Shown here in pieces: positions 50,354 to 59,059 of a stretch of 64,000 nt of DNA (position 1 is the first letter of the stretch; every line of letters begins with the position of its first letter). A model generated the notes under the pieces. That model was not told the DNA's origin and did no database searches. It was given only the letters and a program-made list of their open reading frames with translations. The translations under genes and the position numbers were made by a program. Source of the stretch: Parafrankia irregularis (GTDB lineage Bacteria > Actinomycetota > Actinomycetes > Frankiales > Frankiaceae); contig NZ_FAOZ01000003.1 in assembly GCF_001536285.1 (NCBI RefSeq), positions 186,001 through 250,000 on the forward strand, read 5' to 3'.

Positions 50354-50911
50354 TCAGGGGATCTGCGGGGCGCGCAGATTCGTGAGCGGCCGCCGGTAGG
50401 AGGGGTCACCCTTTCCGCGGCCAGGCGTTCCGTTGAGGTGGATATCCGGGATGTCGGTGAACGGGATGTCGAGCGTGGGAACCAGCCCCGACCACTCCAC
50501 CGCGTTCGTACGCAGCGAGATGCGCCACTCTCCGGCACGCTTGTCCAGGCGGTCCAGATAGCGACCGCCGGCGATCCAGTTGGTCTCGTCGCGGTTACGG
50601 CCGACGAACAGATAGTAGGTCTCGGTGTGTGCCGTCTCCCCGTCGATGTCATACGTGACGTTCAACAGGTTGTGATGGGTCGCCACCTGCCCCTGGTCGT
50701 GCAGCGCCGAAGCCCAGTCGTACAGTTCTCCGGGCCCACCGACAAACGGCCCAGCCGCGATGACGGCATCGTCGTGGAAGGCGGACAGGAAAAGCTCCCG
50801 ATCGAAGCGGTCCATACCTCGGCTGAACCGGGTGAGGCAGTCCAGGATGTCCTGCCGGTCAAGCACCTCAAGAAGCCTCGCGAGCTTCTCCTGGCCTGTC
50901 TCCGTCGTCAT
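50354..50911 (-). CDS. SnoaL-like (NTF2-fold) protein
   Basis: A 185-residue SnoaL_4-type protein: LDRQDILDCLTRFSRGMDRFDRELFLSAFHDDAVIAAGPFVGG, HHNLLNVTYDIDGETAHTETYYLFVGR, IAGGRYLDRLDKRAGEWRI. Strong AAGGAGG precedes ATG 50911. Together with its neighbour at 49771-50325 it could form a heterodimer, as paired NTF2-fold subunits sometimes do (inference). Co-transcribed with the SDR 21 bp upstream. Confidence 0.85.
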   Translation of the reverse strand: MTTETGQEKLARLLEVLDRQDILDCLTRFSRGMDRFDRELFLSAFHDDAVIAAGPFVGGPGELYDWASALHDQGQVATHHNLLNVTYDIDGETAHTETYYLFVGRNRDETNWIAGGRYLDRLDKRAGEWRISLRTNAVEWSGLVPTLDIPFTDIPDIHLNGTPGRGKGDPSYRRPLTNLRAPQIP

Positions 50912-50932
50912 CTTTCCTCCTTGGGATGGTTC

Positions 50933-51796
50933 TCACCGCACCGGTGACCAGATCGGCGAGCCACGCTGCGCGCGCACCGAGGGGATCACCCGGCCGTCGA
51001 TGTCGGTGATGCCGTAGTCAGCCGCTACCTCGGCCGTGATGAAGGTGCCGCCCGACCGTTCCAACAGGTCCGGGTCCACCGACAGGGCGGCGATGACGCG
51101 GCCGGGGAACTCCGGCGAGCAGCCGATCGCAGGGTCCGTGACCTGCTGCGACGTCATCGACGGGTCCCGGGCCAGGTTCCGCCGGGCCCGCTCGGTGAAG
51201 GTGAGCCCCTGCCACAGCGACAACGAGGTCACACCGTGCGGCCGCAACTCGATCGCCATGTCCCGCGCCATCCGGTCGACCGCGGACTTGCAGGTTCCGA
51301 AGACGACGCCGTAGGTGTAGGTCACCCCGACAAATCCTGAGATCGCGACGATGAGCCCCTGCCGTCGAGGGGTCATCAGCCGGGCCGCGTGCCACGCCGC
51401 GACGAAGTTCGACCTGACCCCGACATCCACCATCTCCCAGTTCGAAAGTGGTTTCTCCCAGAACGGGCGCGGCTCCGTCAGGTCCTCGGGCAGCGAGAAG
51501 GCGTTGTTCACCAGCAGGTCCAGACGGCCCTGTTCACGTTCGACCTGTTCGAACAGCGCGGCAACCTGTTCGTCGTCGGCGTGGTCGACCTGCACGGCGA
51601 TTCCCCGGCCGCCGCGGCGGTCCACCTCGGCCGCGGTTTCACCCACCGTTCCCGGCAGTGGATGCGACCCCGGCTGCACCGATCGTCCCGTGACGTAGAC
51701 CGTGGCACCTTCGTCACCGAGCGCGAGTGCTATTCCCTTCCCGATTCCTCTGCTGGCGCCGGTGACGACGGCGACCTTTCCCACAAGGGAGCCCAT
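50933..51796 (-). CDS. short-chain dehydrogenase/reductase (DHRS1-like)
   Basis: A 287-residue SDR: LVGKVAVVTGASRGIGKGIALALGDEGATVYVTGRS, LLVNNAFS (NNAG variant), FVGVTYTYGVVFGTCKSAVDRMARDMA with the active Tyr and Lys region, and a C-terminal extension ending GRVIPSVRAQRGSPIWSPVR. This layout matches the DHRS1-like group. ATG 51796 has GGAG upstream; ATG 51820 would add eight residues. First gene of the operon with two SnoaL-like proteins; the ATCCTTGCAAGGAT palindrome lies about 200 bp upstream. Confidence 0.85.
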   Translation of the reverse strand: MGSLVGKVAVVTGASRGIGKGIALALGDEGATVYVTGRSVQPGSHPLPGTVGETAAEVDRRGGRGIAVQVDHADDEQVAALFEQVEREQGRLDLLVNNAFSLPEDLTEPRPFWEKPLSNWEMVDVGVRSNFVAAWHAARLMTPRRQGLIVAISGFVGVTYTYGVVFGTCKSAVDRMARDMAIELRPHGVTSLSLWQGLTFTERARRNLARDPSMTSQQVTDPAIGCSPEFPGRVIAALSVDPDLLERSGGTFITAEVAADYGITDIDGRVIPSVRAQRGSPIWSPVR

Positions 51797-52102
51797 GAGT
51801 ACTCCAGTCTGGATTTTCATGCCTCGGTTGTTCGCGCCCCGCCGCGGCGCACCCGGGATTGCCGCCAAGGCGGTTCTCGGCGTGCGCGGATGTCCGGCGT
51901 GCCGCCACCACCGGCCATCAGGCTGATGGGCGGGCGGTTCCATCCCACGGATGGCGGTGCTGTGGGCGACGCACGTCAGGATACAAGGCACAATCCTTGC
52001 AAGGATAGATCTGTTTCATGTCAACAAGGCGTGATAGAACTCGGGACGATTCAGGTCCGACGCAGAATCAACATCGCGCGTCCAGCGAGAGGCAAGACCC
52101 CG

Positions 52103-52158
52103 CGCGGGGCGCGGGGCGCGGGGCGCGGGGCGCGGGGCGCGGGGCGCGGGGCGCGGGG
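52103..52158. repeat. GGGGCGC heptamer tandem repeat
   Basis: About eight contiguous copies of a 7-bp unit GGGGCGC, almost without error, in an intergenic region. Such tracts mutate quickly by slippage. Confidence 0.9.
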
Positions 52159-52228
52159 AGACGATATGCGCCGGGCGCGCGCGGCACGCGGGTCACGGCG
52201 CTGGCGTGATGACGTCCAGGCTCGGCCA

Positions 52229-52252
52229 CGCGGGGTGGGGCACGGCCCCGCG
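52229..52252 (-). terminator. hairpin after substrate-binding protein gene
   Basis: CGCGGGG (52229-52235) and CCCCGCG (52246-52252) pair around a 10-nt loop, 45 bp beyond the stop of the minus-strand lipoprotein gene. Confidence 0.45.
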
Positions 52253-52297
52253 CGACCCTGGGCGAGGTGACTCCAGGGCCGCGCGGGGGACCAGCGG

Positions 52298-53509
52298 TTA
52301 CTGACCGCCCGTGCCGCCGCCGCAGAGGCGCTCGTTGACCACTTCGAAATCCGTGCCCGTCGCGTTGATACGCACGAAGGCGTAGCAGCTCAGGGGAACG
52401 GAGGCGTTCGTCGCGAAGTCGAGCGTCTCGATGAGACCGCCCGCGTTGTAGTCGTGCACCGCACGCAGCCCGGTCATGAAGCTCTGCCTGGTCGGGCAGG
52501 TGCCGGCCTGTTCGAGCCCCTTGACGAACATGTCGGCGTAGATGTAGCCGAGCATGGCGAACTGCTGGGCCGGCTGGGTCTCCGGCGAGTACTTGGCCAT
52601 TGCGGCCCGGTAGCTCTCGATGGCCGGGTCGGACGACTCGAACGGGCGGAAATGCACGTCGAACGAGACGCCCGCCAGATCCCGCCCCACCGTCGGCAGC
52701 TGGCTCTGGTCATATCCGACGAGCGAGACGGTCGACTTCAGGTTCATCCCCATGTTCCGCGCCGCGACGACGAGCTCGGCCAGGTCGGTCGGGACGGTGA
52801 AACCGATGATCGTGTCGGCATCGGCGGCGATCAGCTTCGAGATCGTCTGGTTCGGGCTGTCGACCCCGTGCACGTACGGAACCGTCTCGGTCGTCCTGAG
52901 TCCGGACCGCTCGAAGGCGTCTCGGTATTCCTGGGCGGTCTGCAGCGCGGAGTCCACCGAACCGGTCATCACGAAGCCGACCTTGCTGCCACCTGCCTGC
53001 TGGATGTAGCGGGCGATGGCCGTCGGGTCGACGACGTACCCGTAGGAGAAGAAGTTCTGGTAGCGCGCCCATGTCGACAGTGACGCGAAGCCCACCACCG
53101 GAACACCGGCGTCCTTCAGGCTTTCCAGCGCGTCACCGAACACCGTGGTCACCGGGAGAAGACCGAAAACCCCGTCCTTGACCAGGTCCTGCGCCACCTG
53201 ATTGCTCTCCAGCTGCGAGCTGGTGTCGTCGCGCCATTCATAGGTGATTCGGCGCCCATTCACTCCGCCGGCCGTGTTCGCCACGCCAAGCCGCGCGTTC
53301 ACGCCGGCACGCGCCGACGAAAAGGCGTCGCTGCCGGGGCCCGAATCAGAGAGAACCATGCCGAGTCTGACCTGGTCCGCGGTCACACCGGGCCCGGTAC
53401 AGGCCGCCACACCATCGCTGCCGGATCCGGAACTGCAACTTGCCGCACCCGCCAGAAGTGTGACTGCCACCACAGCCCCCGACAGCCCTGACAGTCTTCT
53501 TGAGGTCAT
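52298..53509 (-). CDS. ABC-type branched-chain amino acid-like substrate-binding lipoprotein
   Basis: A 403-residue periplasmic-binding (LivJ/type I) protein. A signal sequence (MTSRRLSGLSGAVVAVTLLA) ends in a lipobox-like GAASC, Cys25, so it should be anchored outside the membrane. The mature part begins CTGPGVTADQVRLGMVLSDSG and has AGVPVVGFAS in the hinge area, typical of Leu/Ile/Val-binding proteins that bind amino acids, amides or aromatic acids. No permease or ATPase gene is near. It is a paralogue of 59060-60295. ATG 53509 follows TGGAGAA. Confidence 0.88.
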   Translation of the reverse strand: MTSRRLSGLSGAVVAVTLLAGAASCSSGSGSDGVAACTGPGVTADQVRLGMVLSDSGPGSDAFSSARAGVNARLGVANTAGGVNGRRITYEWRDDTSSQLESNQVAQDLVKDGVFGLLPVTTVFGDALESLKDAGVPVVGFASLSTWARYQNFFSYGYVVDPTAIARYIQQAGGSKVGFVMTGSVDSALQTAQEYRDAFERSGLRTTETVPYVHGVDSPNQTISKLIAADADTIIGFTVPTDLAELVVAARNMGMNLKSTVSLVGYDQSQLPTVGRDLAGVSFDVHFRPFESSDPAIESYRAAMAKYSPETQPAQQFAMLGYIYADMFVKGLEQAGTCPTRQSFMTGLRAVHDYNAGGLIETLDFATNASVPLSCYAFVRINATGTDFEVVNERLCGGGTGGQ

Positions 53510-54365
53510 TTGTTCTCCAACGCGAACCCGACATCGACAACGGAGCCTGGAAGCCGGCAGCCGCAGATGACCGAATGCCCGGGTGGGCCACGGCGCAGGC
53601 CATCCACGCAACCCGTTAACCGGGCACATGGTTTCGCATGTTAACGAGCAGGGACAGTTGTCTTTGTGTGAGGTTCGCAGCATCACAGGGAAATCCCAAC
53701 AGAACCCACGGAGCCGCAATCAACGGTTACCGGAAATCCAGCCACGGGCAGGCCGGTCGCTACCCGTGGTGCCCATCCGAACCAGTCTTGCCGCGGAGCA
53801 GGCCCGTCACGGCACTCGCCGATCACCCTCCGGGCCCGAACGACTGCGATGAGAGCGCACCCAGTACCTACCGAACGGCTAGCAAGAAGCGGGGCTCGCC
53901 GCACTGCCCGGATGCCCACCACCGCGCCCATCAGACCTGGCCGCCGGCCACCTCCCGGCACCCGCGGTACGCCCGGGGCACCGCGCCATGGGCCTGGGGC
54001 ACCGCGTTATGGACAGTGCACGCCGAGGCCGGCGGCAGGAGGACAGCCACCCCGACTCCGCCGGCCCCAGGCCGCTCACCCGGCACCTCGGGTCCGGCCC
54101 CAGACACCTCGGGTCCGACAAGGCCAGGGGCACCGCAGTCACCCGTGACACCCGGACCCGTCGTCCAACCACCCCGGGAGTGGAACCCGATATCACACGC
54201 CGACGACCAATCCGTTGATTTCGGCACCGCTTCAGCGGCGGTTCCCGGACGGAGTTTCGGTCAATGCACGGAGCCGGCACCGCCGCCTTGCCGGCCACCC
54301 GGATCAGCGGTCGCCCACCTCGACCATGATACGATGATTCATTATCAGCTCTCACAAGGATCCAG
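53510..54365. other. 856-bp region without a confident gene
   Basis: Upstream of the tyrosyl-tRNA synthetase and behind the lipoprotein gene. The stretch 53640-53760 is less GC-rich. An open frame from 53638 of 267 codons has no domain and a Pro/Ser/Thr-rich composition like noncoding GC-rich DNA. I looked for a T-box leader before tyrS and saw none that I could support. GGCACCGCG-type short repeats occur around 53960-54010. Confidence 0.5.
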
Positions 54366-55592
54366 ATGTCTGTCATCAATGACCGGGCGCACGTCGACCG
54401 CCTCCTCAGCGAGTTCGCGCGCACGACCGACGAGATACTGACGCTCGAAGAGCTGCGCACGCGGCTGCTGAGTGGCCGGCAGCTGATTATGAAATACGGT
54501 GTCGACCTGACCGCGCCGCATCTTCACATCGGCCATGCGGTGAATCTGTGGATGTACCGGGCGCTGCAGGACCTCGGGCACCGGGTCGTACTTCTGCTCG
54601 GCGACTTCACGACGCAGATCGGCGACCCCACCGGTAAGAGCAAAACGCGCCCGGTCCTCGCCCGCGAGGAGATCGAGGCGAACGCGAAGCAGATTCAGGA
54701 GCAGGCCACCCGGGTGCTGCGGACCGATCCTGAACTACTCGAGATCCGGCCGAACTCCGAGTGGCTGAACGCGATGACACCGTCGGAGCTGCTGACCGTG
54801 ATGTCCCGGGTCACCGTGGACCGGCTGCTTTCGCGGGATATGTTCCGTAAGCGGATGAGCGAGGGCCAGTCGATCGCCGCCCACGAGCTGGTATACCCGA
54901 TCATCCAGGGCTGGGACTCGGTGTGCCTGCGCGCGGACCTCACCATCATCGGCAGTGACCAGCTTTTCAACGAGATGATGGGCCGGTCGCTCCAGGAGAA
55001 GGAGGGGCAGGCCCCGCAGGTCGTCATCACCACGAAGATAACCCCGGGTATCGACGGCGGCGAGAAGCAGAGCAAGAGCCTCGGCAACTACGTCGCCATC
55101 AATCACAGCCCGCGCGAGAAGTTCGGTCGTCTCATGCGGGTTCCGGACCAGTACGTCGGCCAGTACCTCACGGTCTACAGCGATCTGCCGGAGGACGCGA
55201 TCCGCGCGGTGCTGAGCAAGCAGGAGACCGCGCCGATCGAGGCGAAGTACGACATGGCCACCGCGATCGTGACCCGTTGGGACGGCGAGTCCGCGGCCGC
55301 CGCCGAGCGGGAATGGTTCATCACGACCTTCAGCCGCCGTCAGGTGCCCGCCGACGCCGAGCGCGTCGTGCTCGACACCGCATCGATGAAGGTCCTCGAT
55401 CTCATGCGCACCCTGCTCGGGGCGGGGCCCTCCAACGGCGACCTGCGGCGGCTCATCCAGCAGGGCGGTGTCACCGTGGGCGACGACCGGATCGACGACA
55501 CCGACGCCGTCATCACCGTGGGCTCCGAGCCGGTGCCGGTGAAGCTCGGCAAGCGCCGCTGGTTCCAGGTCTCACACAGCCCGGCGGACTGA
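54366..55592 (+). CDS. tyrS: tyrosine-tRNA ligase, type 2 (TyrZ-like)
   Basis: A 408-residue class I synthetase. HIGH motif at 54-57 (LHIGHAVN), KQSKS at 234-238 in place of KMSKS, and a C-terminal S4 RNA-binding domain (about 345-408; LRRLIQQGGVTVGDDRID). GVDLTAPHLHIGH and LLGDFTTQIGDPTGKS are typical of the TyrZ subgroup rather than the usual housekeeping TyrRS. It charges tRNA-Tyr in the cytoplasm. It stands alone among accessory genes, so it may be a second copy, for example an inhibitor-insensitive version (inference). ATG follows AAGGATCC. Confidence 0.88.
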   Translation: MSVINDRAHVDRLLSEFARTTDEILTLEELRTRLLSGRQLIMKYGVDLTAPHLHIGHAVNLWMYRALQDLGHRVVLLLGDFTTQIGDPTGKSKTRPVLAREEIEANAKQIQEQATRVLRTDPELLEIRPNSEWLNAMTPSELLTVMSRVTVDRLLSRDMFRKRMSEGQSIAAHELVYPIIQGWDSVCLRADLTIIGSDQLFNEMMGRSLQEKEGQAPQVVITTKITPGIDGGEKQSKSLGNYVAINHSPREKFGRLMRVPDQYVGQYLTVYSDLPEDAIRAVLSKQETAPIEAKYDMATAIVTRWDGESAAAAEREWFITTFSRRQVPADAERVVLDTASMKVLDLMRTLLGAGPSNGDLRRLIQQGGVTVGDDRIDDTDAVITVGSEPVPVKLGKRRWFQVSHSPAD

Positions 55593-55604
55593 GCGGCGCC
55601 CGGT

Positions 55605-55630
55605 CCGCCGGCACCCCCGTCGGCCGGCGG
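55605..55630 (+). terminator. hairpin after tyrS
   Basis: CCGCCGGC (55605-55612) and GCCGGCGG (55623-55630) pair around a 10-nt loop, 12 bp after the tyrS stop and before the convergent hydrolase gene. Confidence 0.5.
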
Positions 55631-55724
55631 CCGCCCGCACAGGTCGGCGCCGGAGCCCACCGCACCGATGACTTCGGCGCAGGCGGCTCCGGCGCGGGTT
55701 CCGACCGTTGCTCGGCTGTTCCGC

Positions 55725-56669
55725 TCAGCCGGCCAAGGGCGGAAGCCGGTCGAGAAATCCACCGAGCCTGCCCGCGAAGACGTCGTTGTCGTCCCCGGCG
55801 ACCATGTGGCCCGCGCCGGTGACGTCGACGTACTCGGCGTGCGGGATGAGCTGCAGCAGTTCCGCCGCGCCCTCCTCGCTGACGATGTCCGACTGACGGC
55901 CCCGGACCAGCAGGGCGGGCACCCGGATCGCCCGGGCGGCGTCGTACAGCAGTTCGGGCTGGGCGGATGGCGCCGGCACGACGGCTTCGGCGGGGTACGC
56001 CGCCCGCTTGGTGGCCAGCTCGCTGAAACCGCGTTCCGCCTCGTCACGAATGGTCATGAAGGCGGGATCCCAGTGCCAGAACCAGCGCCCGTCCCGGTGC
56101 CGCAGGTTCTTCTTCAGACCTTCGAGGTTCGTGGGCCGTTTGCGGTGCGGGTTGTAGGCACTGATGGCGTCGGACGCCTCCTCCAGCGACGCGAAGCCGT
56201 CCGGCGCCGAGGACATGAAGGCGAAGATCTTGTCCGTGCCGGCGGGTTCGATCCGCGGTGTGATGTCGACCAGCACCAGCGCACGGCCGAGCCCCGGGTC
56301 CTCGCTCTGGGCGACGAGCGCCGCCATGCCCCCCATCGACGCACCGACGAGGACCGGTGGTTCATCGAGCTGGCGCGCGACCGCCCCGACGTCGGCCACC
56401 AGGGACCGATGGCTGTAGTCACCGTCCGGCGCCCACTCGCTGTCGCCGTGCCCACGGGCGTCGACGGAGATCGCCGCCCACCCCAGGCCGGCGAGCCGCT
56501 CCCCCGTCCGCTGCCAGGAGTGCCTGGTCTGCCCGCCACCGTGCAACAGGAGGACGAAGCCCCTGCGCTCGCCGCCGGGCGGATCCCACCGGTCGCCCGC
56601 CAGGCGTACCCCGGCACCGTCGAAGGACACCTGCTCTCGCAGAATCATCGGTCGCTTCGTCCCCTTCAT
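55725..56669 (-). CDS. alpha/beta hydrolase
   Basis: A 314-residue alpha/beta-hydrolase. HGGGQTRHSW (oxyanion region, 43-52), DARGHGDSEWAPDGDY, GASMGG with nucleophile Ser111, and a late GAGHMVAGDDND containing the catalytic His; RGRQSDIVS carries the acid. It resembles peroxidase/esterase-type hydrolases (Pfam Abhydrolase_1). ATG 56669 is listed; ATG 56648 (MILREQV) is an equally good start. It ends the short minus pair led by the LLM oxidoreductase gene, with a 171-bp gap between them. Confidence 0.87.
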   Translation of the reverse strand: MKGTKRPMILREQVSFDGAGVRLAGDRWDPPGGERRGFVLLLHGGGQTRHSWQRTGERLAGLGWAAISVDARGHGDSEWAPDGDYSHRSLVADVGAVARQLDEPPVLVGASMGGMAALVAQSEDPGLGRALVLVDITPRIEPAGTDKIFAFMSSAPDGFASLEEASDAISAYNPHRKRPTNLEGLKKNLRHRDGRWFWHWDPAFMTIRDEAERGFSELATKRAAYPAEAVVPAPSAQPELLYDAARAIRVPALLVRGRQSDIVSEEGAAELLQLIPHAEYVDVTGAGHMVAGDDNDVFAGRLGGFLDRLPPLAG

Positions 56670-56840
56670 CCCGCCAGGCCTTGTCGCAACCGCGGGCGTT
56701 CCGTCCGCCGGCCCCTCCTGTCACTGGCCTGTCCAGCAAACCACGCCACTGTTCTGCGCGGCCCGCGACCGCGGGCACCGGGCGCGGTCTGTGGGACAGC
56801 CCACCCGAGATCGGATTCGGCGCCACGGTCAGGGCTGCCG

Positions 56841-57881
56841 TCAGGAGAGCCAGCCACGCACCTGTTCGATGGCGGCCACCCGGGAACGATGGTCGGGCGC
56901 GAGCGGGGTCACGTTCAGGGTTGTCGCCCCCGCCTGCGCGTAGGCGGCGAGCCGCTCCTGGATGTAGCCGGCCGGCCCGATGAGAGCGGTCGCCCGCAGC
57001 AGCTCGATCGGAACCGCCGCCTCGGCTTCCTTCTTCTTCCCGGCCAGGTACAGATCCTGGATGAGCTCGGCCTCCCGGACGTAGCCGTACCGCCGGGCGA
57101 GGTCGTTGTAGAAGTTCCGTCCCTTCGCGCCCATCCCGCCGACGTAGAGCGCCACCGACGGACGCATCAGGTCGAGGAGACCGTCGAGATCCTCCCCGAT
57201 CGCCAACGGCGCCGCGACGACGACGTCCAGCGGGCCGAGCTGCGGGTCACGGCGGGCCGTGCCGTCGGCCAGCGCCTCGCCCCACACTTCGCGGGCCTTC
57301 TCCGGGTGGAAGAAGAAGGGCTCCCAGCCCTCGGCGATCTCCGCGGCCATCGCCACGTTCTTCGGGCCGATCGCGGCCAGGAGCACCGGAATCCGCTCCC
57401 GTACCGGACGGTTGATGATCTTTAGCGGCTTCCCCAGGCCGGTGCCGCGCTCCGGCGGCAGCGGCAGGGTGTAGTAGCGACCGCTGTACTCGACCTTCTC
57501 CCGCCGCCACACCGCTCGGCAGATCTCGACGACCTCCCGGGTCCGGCCGAGCGGCGCATCGTAGGGCACGCCATGAAAGCCCTCGATGACCTGGGGGCCG
57601 GACGCCCCGATGCCCAGGGTGAACCGGCCGCCGGAGACGAAGTCGAGCCCGGCCGCGGTCATCGCCGTCAGCGTGGGCGTCCGGGTGTAGATCGGCAGGA
57701 TCCCCGAGGCGATCTCGACCCGTTCGGTGCGGGCGGCCAGAAATCCGAGCTGGCTCACCGCGTCGAACGAATAGGCCTCCGGGACGAAGACGATCCCCAG
57801 ACCCGCCCGTTCGAAGTCACCGAGCTCGGCGACCGTCTCGGTGAAACCTCCGCTGTAGTTCAGCGGCATCCCGATCCGCAT
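56841..57881 (-). CDS. LLM-class F420-dependent oxidoreductase
   Basis: A 346-residue bacterial luciferase-like TIM barrel. MRIGMPLNYSGGFTETVAELGDFERAGLGIVFVPEAYSFDAVSQLGFLAARTERVEIASGILPI begins it, with SGGRFTLGIGASGPQVIEGFHG for the cofactor-phosphate region and a C-terminal AYAQAGATTLNVTPLA. This is the pattern of the large actinobacterial F420-dependent LLM family, which oxidises alcohols or reduces activated substrates. ATG 57881 follows AGGAGG. Likely substrate unknown. Confidence 0.9.
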   Translation of the reverse strand: MRIGMPLNYSGGFTETVAELGDFERAGLGIVFVPEAYSFDAVSQLGFLAARTERVEIASGILPIYTRTPTLTAMTAAGLDFVSGGRFTLGIGASGPQVIEGFHGVPYDAPLGRTREVVEICRAVWRREKVEYSGRYYTLPLPPERGTGLGKPLKIINRPVRERIPVLLAAIGPKNVAMAAEIAEGWEPFFFHPEKAREVWGEALADGTARRDPQLGPLDVVVAAPLAIGEDLDGLLDLMRPSVALYVGGMGAKGRNFYNDLARRYGYVREAELIQDLYLAGKKKEAEAAVPIELLRATALIGPAGYIQERLAAYAQAGATTLNVTPLAPDHRSRVAAIEQVRGWLS

Positions 57882-59059
57882 GGGAACTCGCCTCCTGCTC
57901 CGTACCCGGTGGGTCAGTCCAGCGTCCCGGCGACGGCAACCCGGCCGCCCGGCAGCCCGTTGCGTCGTCAAGCGGTCGGCCGCGTCGCGGCATGTCGCGA
58001 TCGGCAGGCTACCGGCAGCACCCGTCACGGGCCACTTGTCCACCGCCGATGGCAACAACACCTCGACGCCGCCGTCCGATCCGCCCCTGCCGGCCGACCA
58101 GCAGGGGCGGATCGGGCACCTTGGGAGATGACCGGCTCAGCAGCTTCGCGCCGCCCCAGGTCTGGCCAGGCCCGTTCAGGCCAGGCCTGAGTGGGCGTCA
58201 GGTCACGCCGCCACGCGATGGCTTCGCGGTCTCGCTGAACTCGACCTTCGAGAAGGTCTCGACCAGCCGATCCGCCGAGAATCCCCCAGCGCGCGGGCTC
58301 TCGAACAGCGGCGGAACGGGGAAGCCCACGCCAAACCAGGTCGAGAGAAAACGAAATCCGAACCCGGGGGTTCGGGCACGGTTGGCGCGGGCTCCGTCAT
58401 CCCTCCTCGGACTTTGAATCATCCGAGCACGGAGTAGACGCGCCGAAAACTTCCCGCGACCTTCTTCCGATATCCGGCCGCCGGCCACGGGATCCCTTTT
58501 CCGGTCCCGACCTACCGCTGCGGGCAGGCACCTGACCGTGCCTTTTCAGGCATCCATGCGTGCCATCACGGGGGCGCCGCGGCGCCCGGATCATCCGCAC
58601 TGCGGTCCACCGCGGCGGCGCGACCCGCGACCACAACCGACGGCCTGTTTCCACCCGGCCTTGTCGATCACTCCTCGCTTCGCGTCACGATGGCCGTGGT
58701 CATCGGTCTCCCAGCCGCAGGCGAAACGCAGTGACGGGAATTCCGACGGACGATGGAGGCACAACACCCGCGCATCACTCCGGTCAACTGACCGTCCGTT
58801 AGGTAAGGTGCCCACGGCGGAGACAAGCCTGCGGACAAGCAGACAGGGAGCGAAACACACCTTGCTTGCAGCGGTTTCGACATGGAGGTCTTTCATGGCG
58901 CGGCGCAGATCTGACCCACACCGGGCCGGCGCACCCGCCTGAACGCAGAGATGTCCGACTACCCAACGGTCACCACCGCCGAGATCGTGCTGCTATAGTC
59001 CGCTACGCCGGCGGCCCGAAAAGGACGACATCCAACTGGGTCAAGATCCGCCTCGGGAG
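57882..59059. other. 1.2-kb region without a confident gene
   Basis: Between the LLM oxidoreductase and the second lipoprotein gene, pointing away from each other. It holds a perfect 15-bp-stem hairpin at 58076-58115, a TCAGGC-CAG-GCCTGA repeat near 58180, and a possible -10 (TATAGT, 58994) about 60 bp before the lipoprotein gene. The open frames of 100-130 codons on both strands have no recognisable domain, and I do not call them genes. Confidence 0.5.
58076..58115. repeat. perfect 15-bp inverted repeat (large hairpin)
   Basis: CCGATCCGCCCCTGC (58076-58090) and GCAGGGGCGGATCGG (58101-58115) pair exactly around a 10-nt loop. It is not directly behind any gene, so terminator, operator or remnant are all possible. 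Confidence 0.7.

Larger units (their letters stand above)
51797..52297. promoter_or_regulatory. intergenic region with second ATCCTTGCAAGGAT site
   Basis: 501 bp. The 14-bp palindrome lies at 51993-52006, in the same AATCC...GGATAG context as at 16631. An ATG at 52018 opens a 63-codon frame just after it, but most of it is translated low-complexity repeat, so I do not call it a gene. The region may serve leftward transcription of the SDR operon. Confidence 0.5.

Noticed and set aside
52018-52209. 63-codon frame after the second ATCCTTGCAAGGAT site
   Set aside because: Beyond about 25 codons it is translated heptamer repeat (RGARGAGRG), and the ribosome site is poor.
53638-54365. 267-codon frame before tyrS as a gene or leader
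   Set aside because: No Shine-Dalgarno worth noting, no domain, Pro/Ser/Thr-rich translation, and it runs into tyrS in another frame.
54200-54365. T-box riboswitch in front of tyrS
   Set aside because: I could not find the T-box consensus with an antiterminator and specifier loop; such leaders for tyrS are mainly a Firmicutes feature.
58198-58942. 100-130 codon frames on both strands before the second lipoprotein gene
   Set aside because: They overlap one another, lack ribosome sites and known domains, and look like random GC-rich translation.
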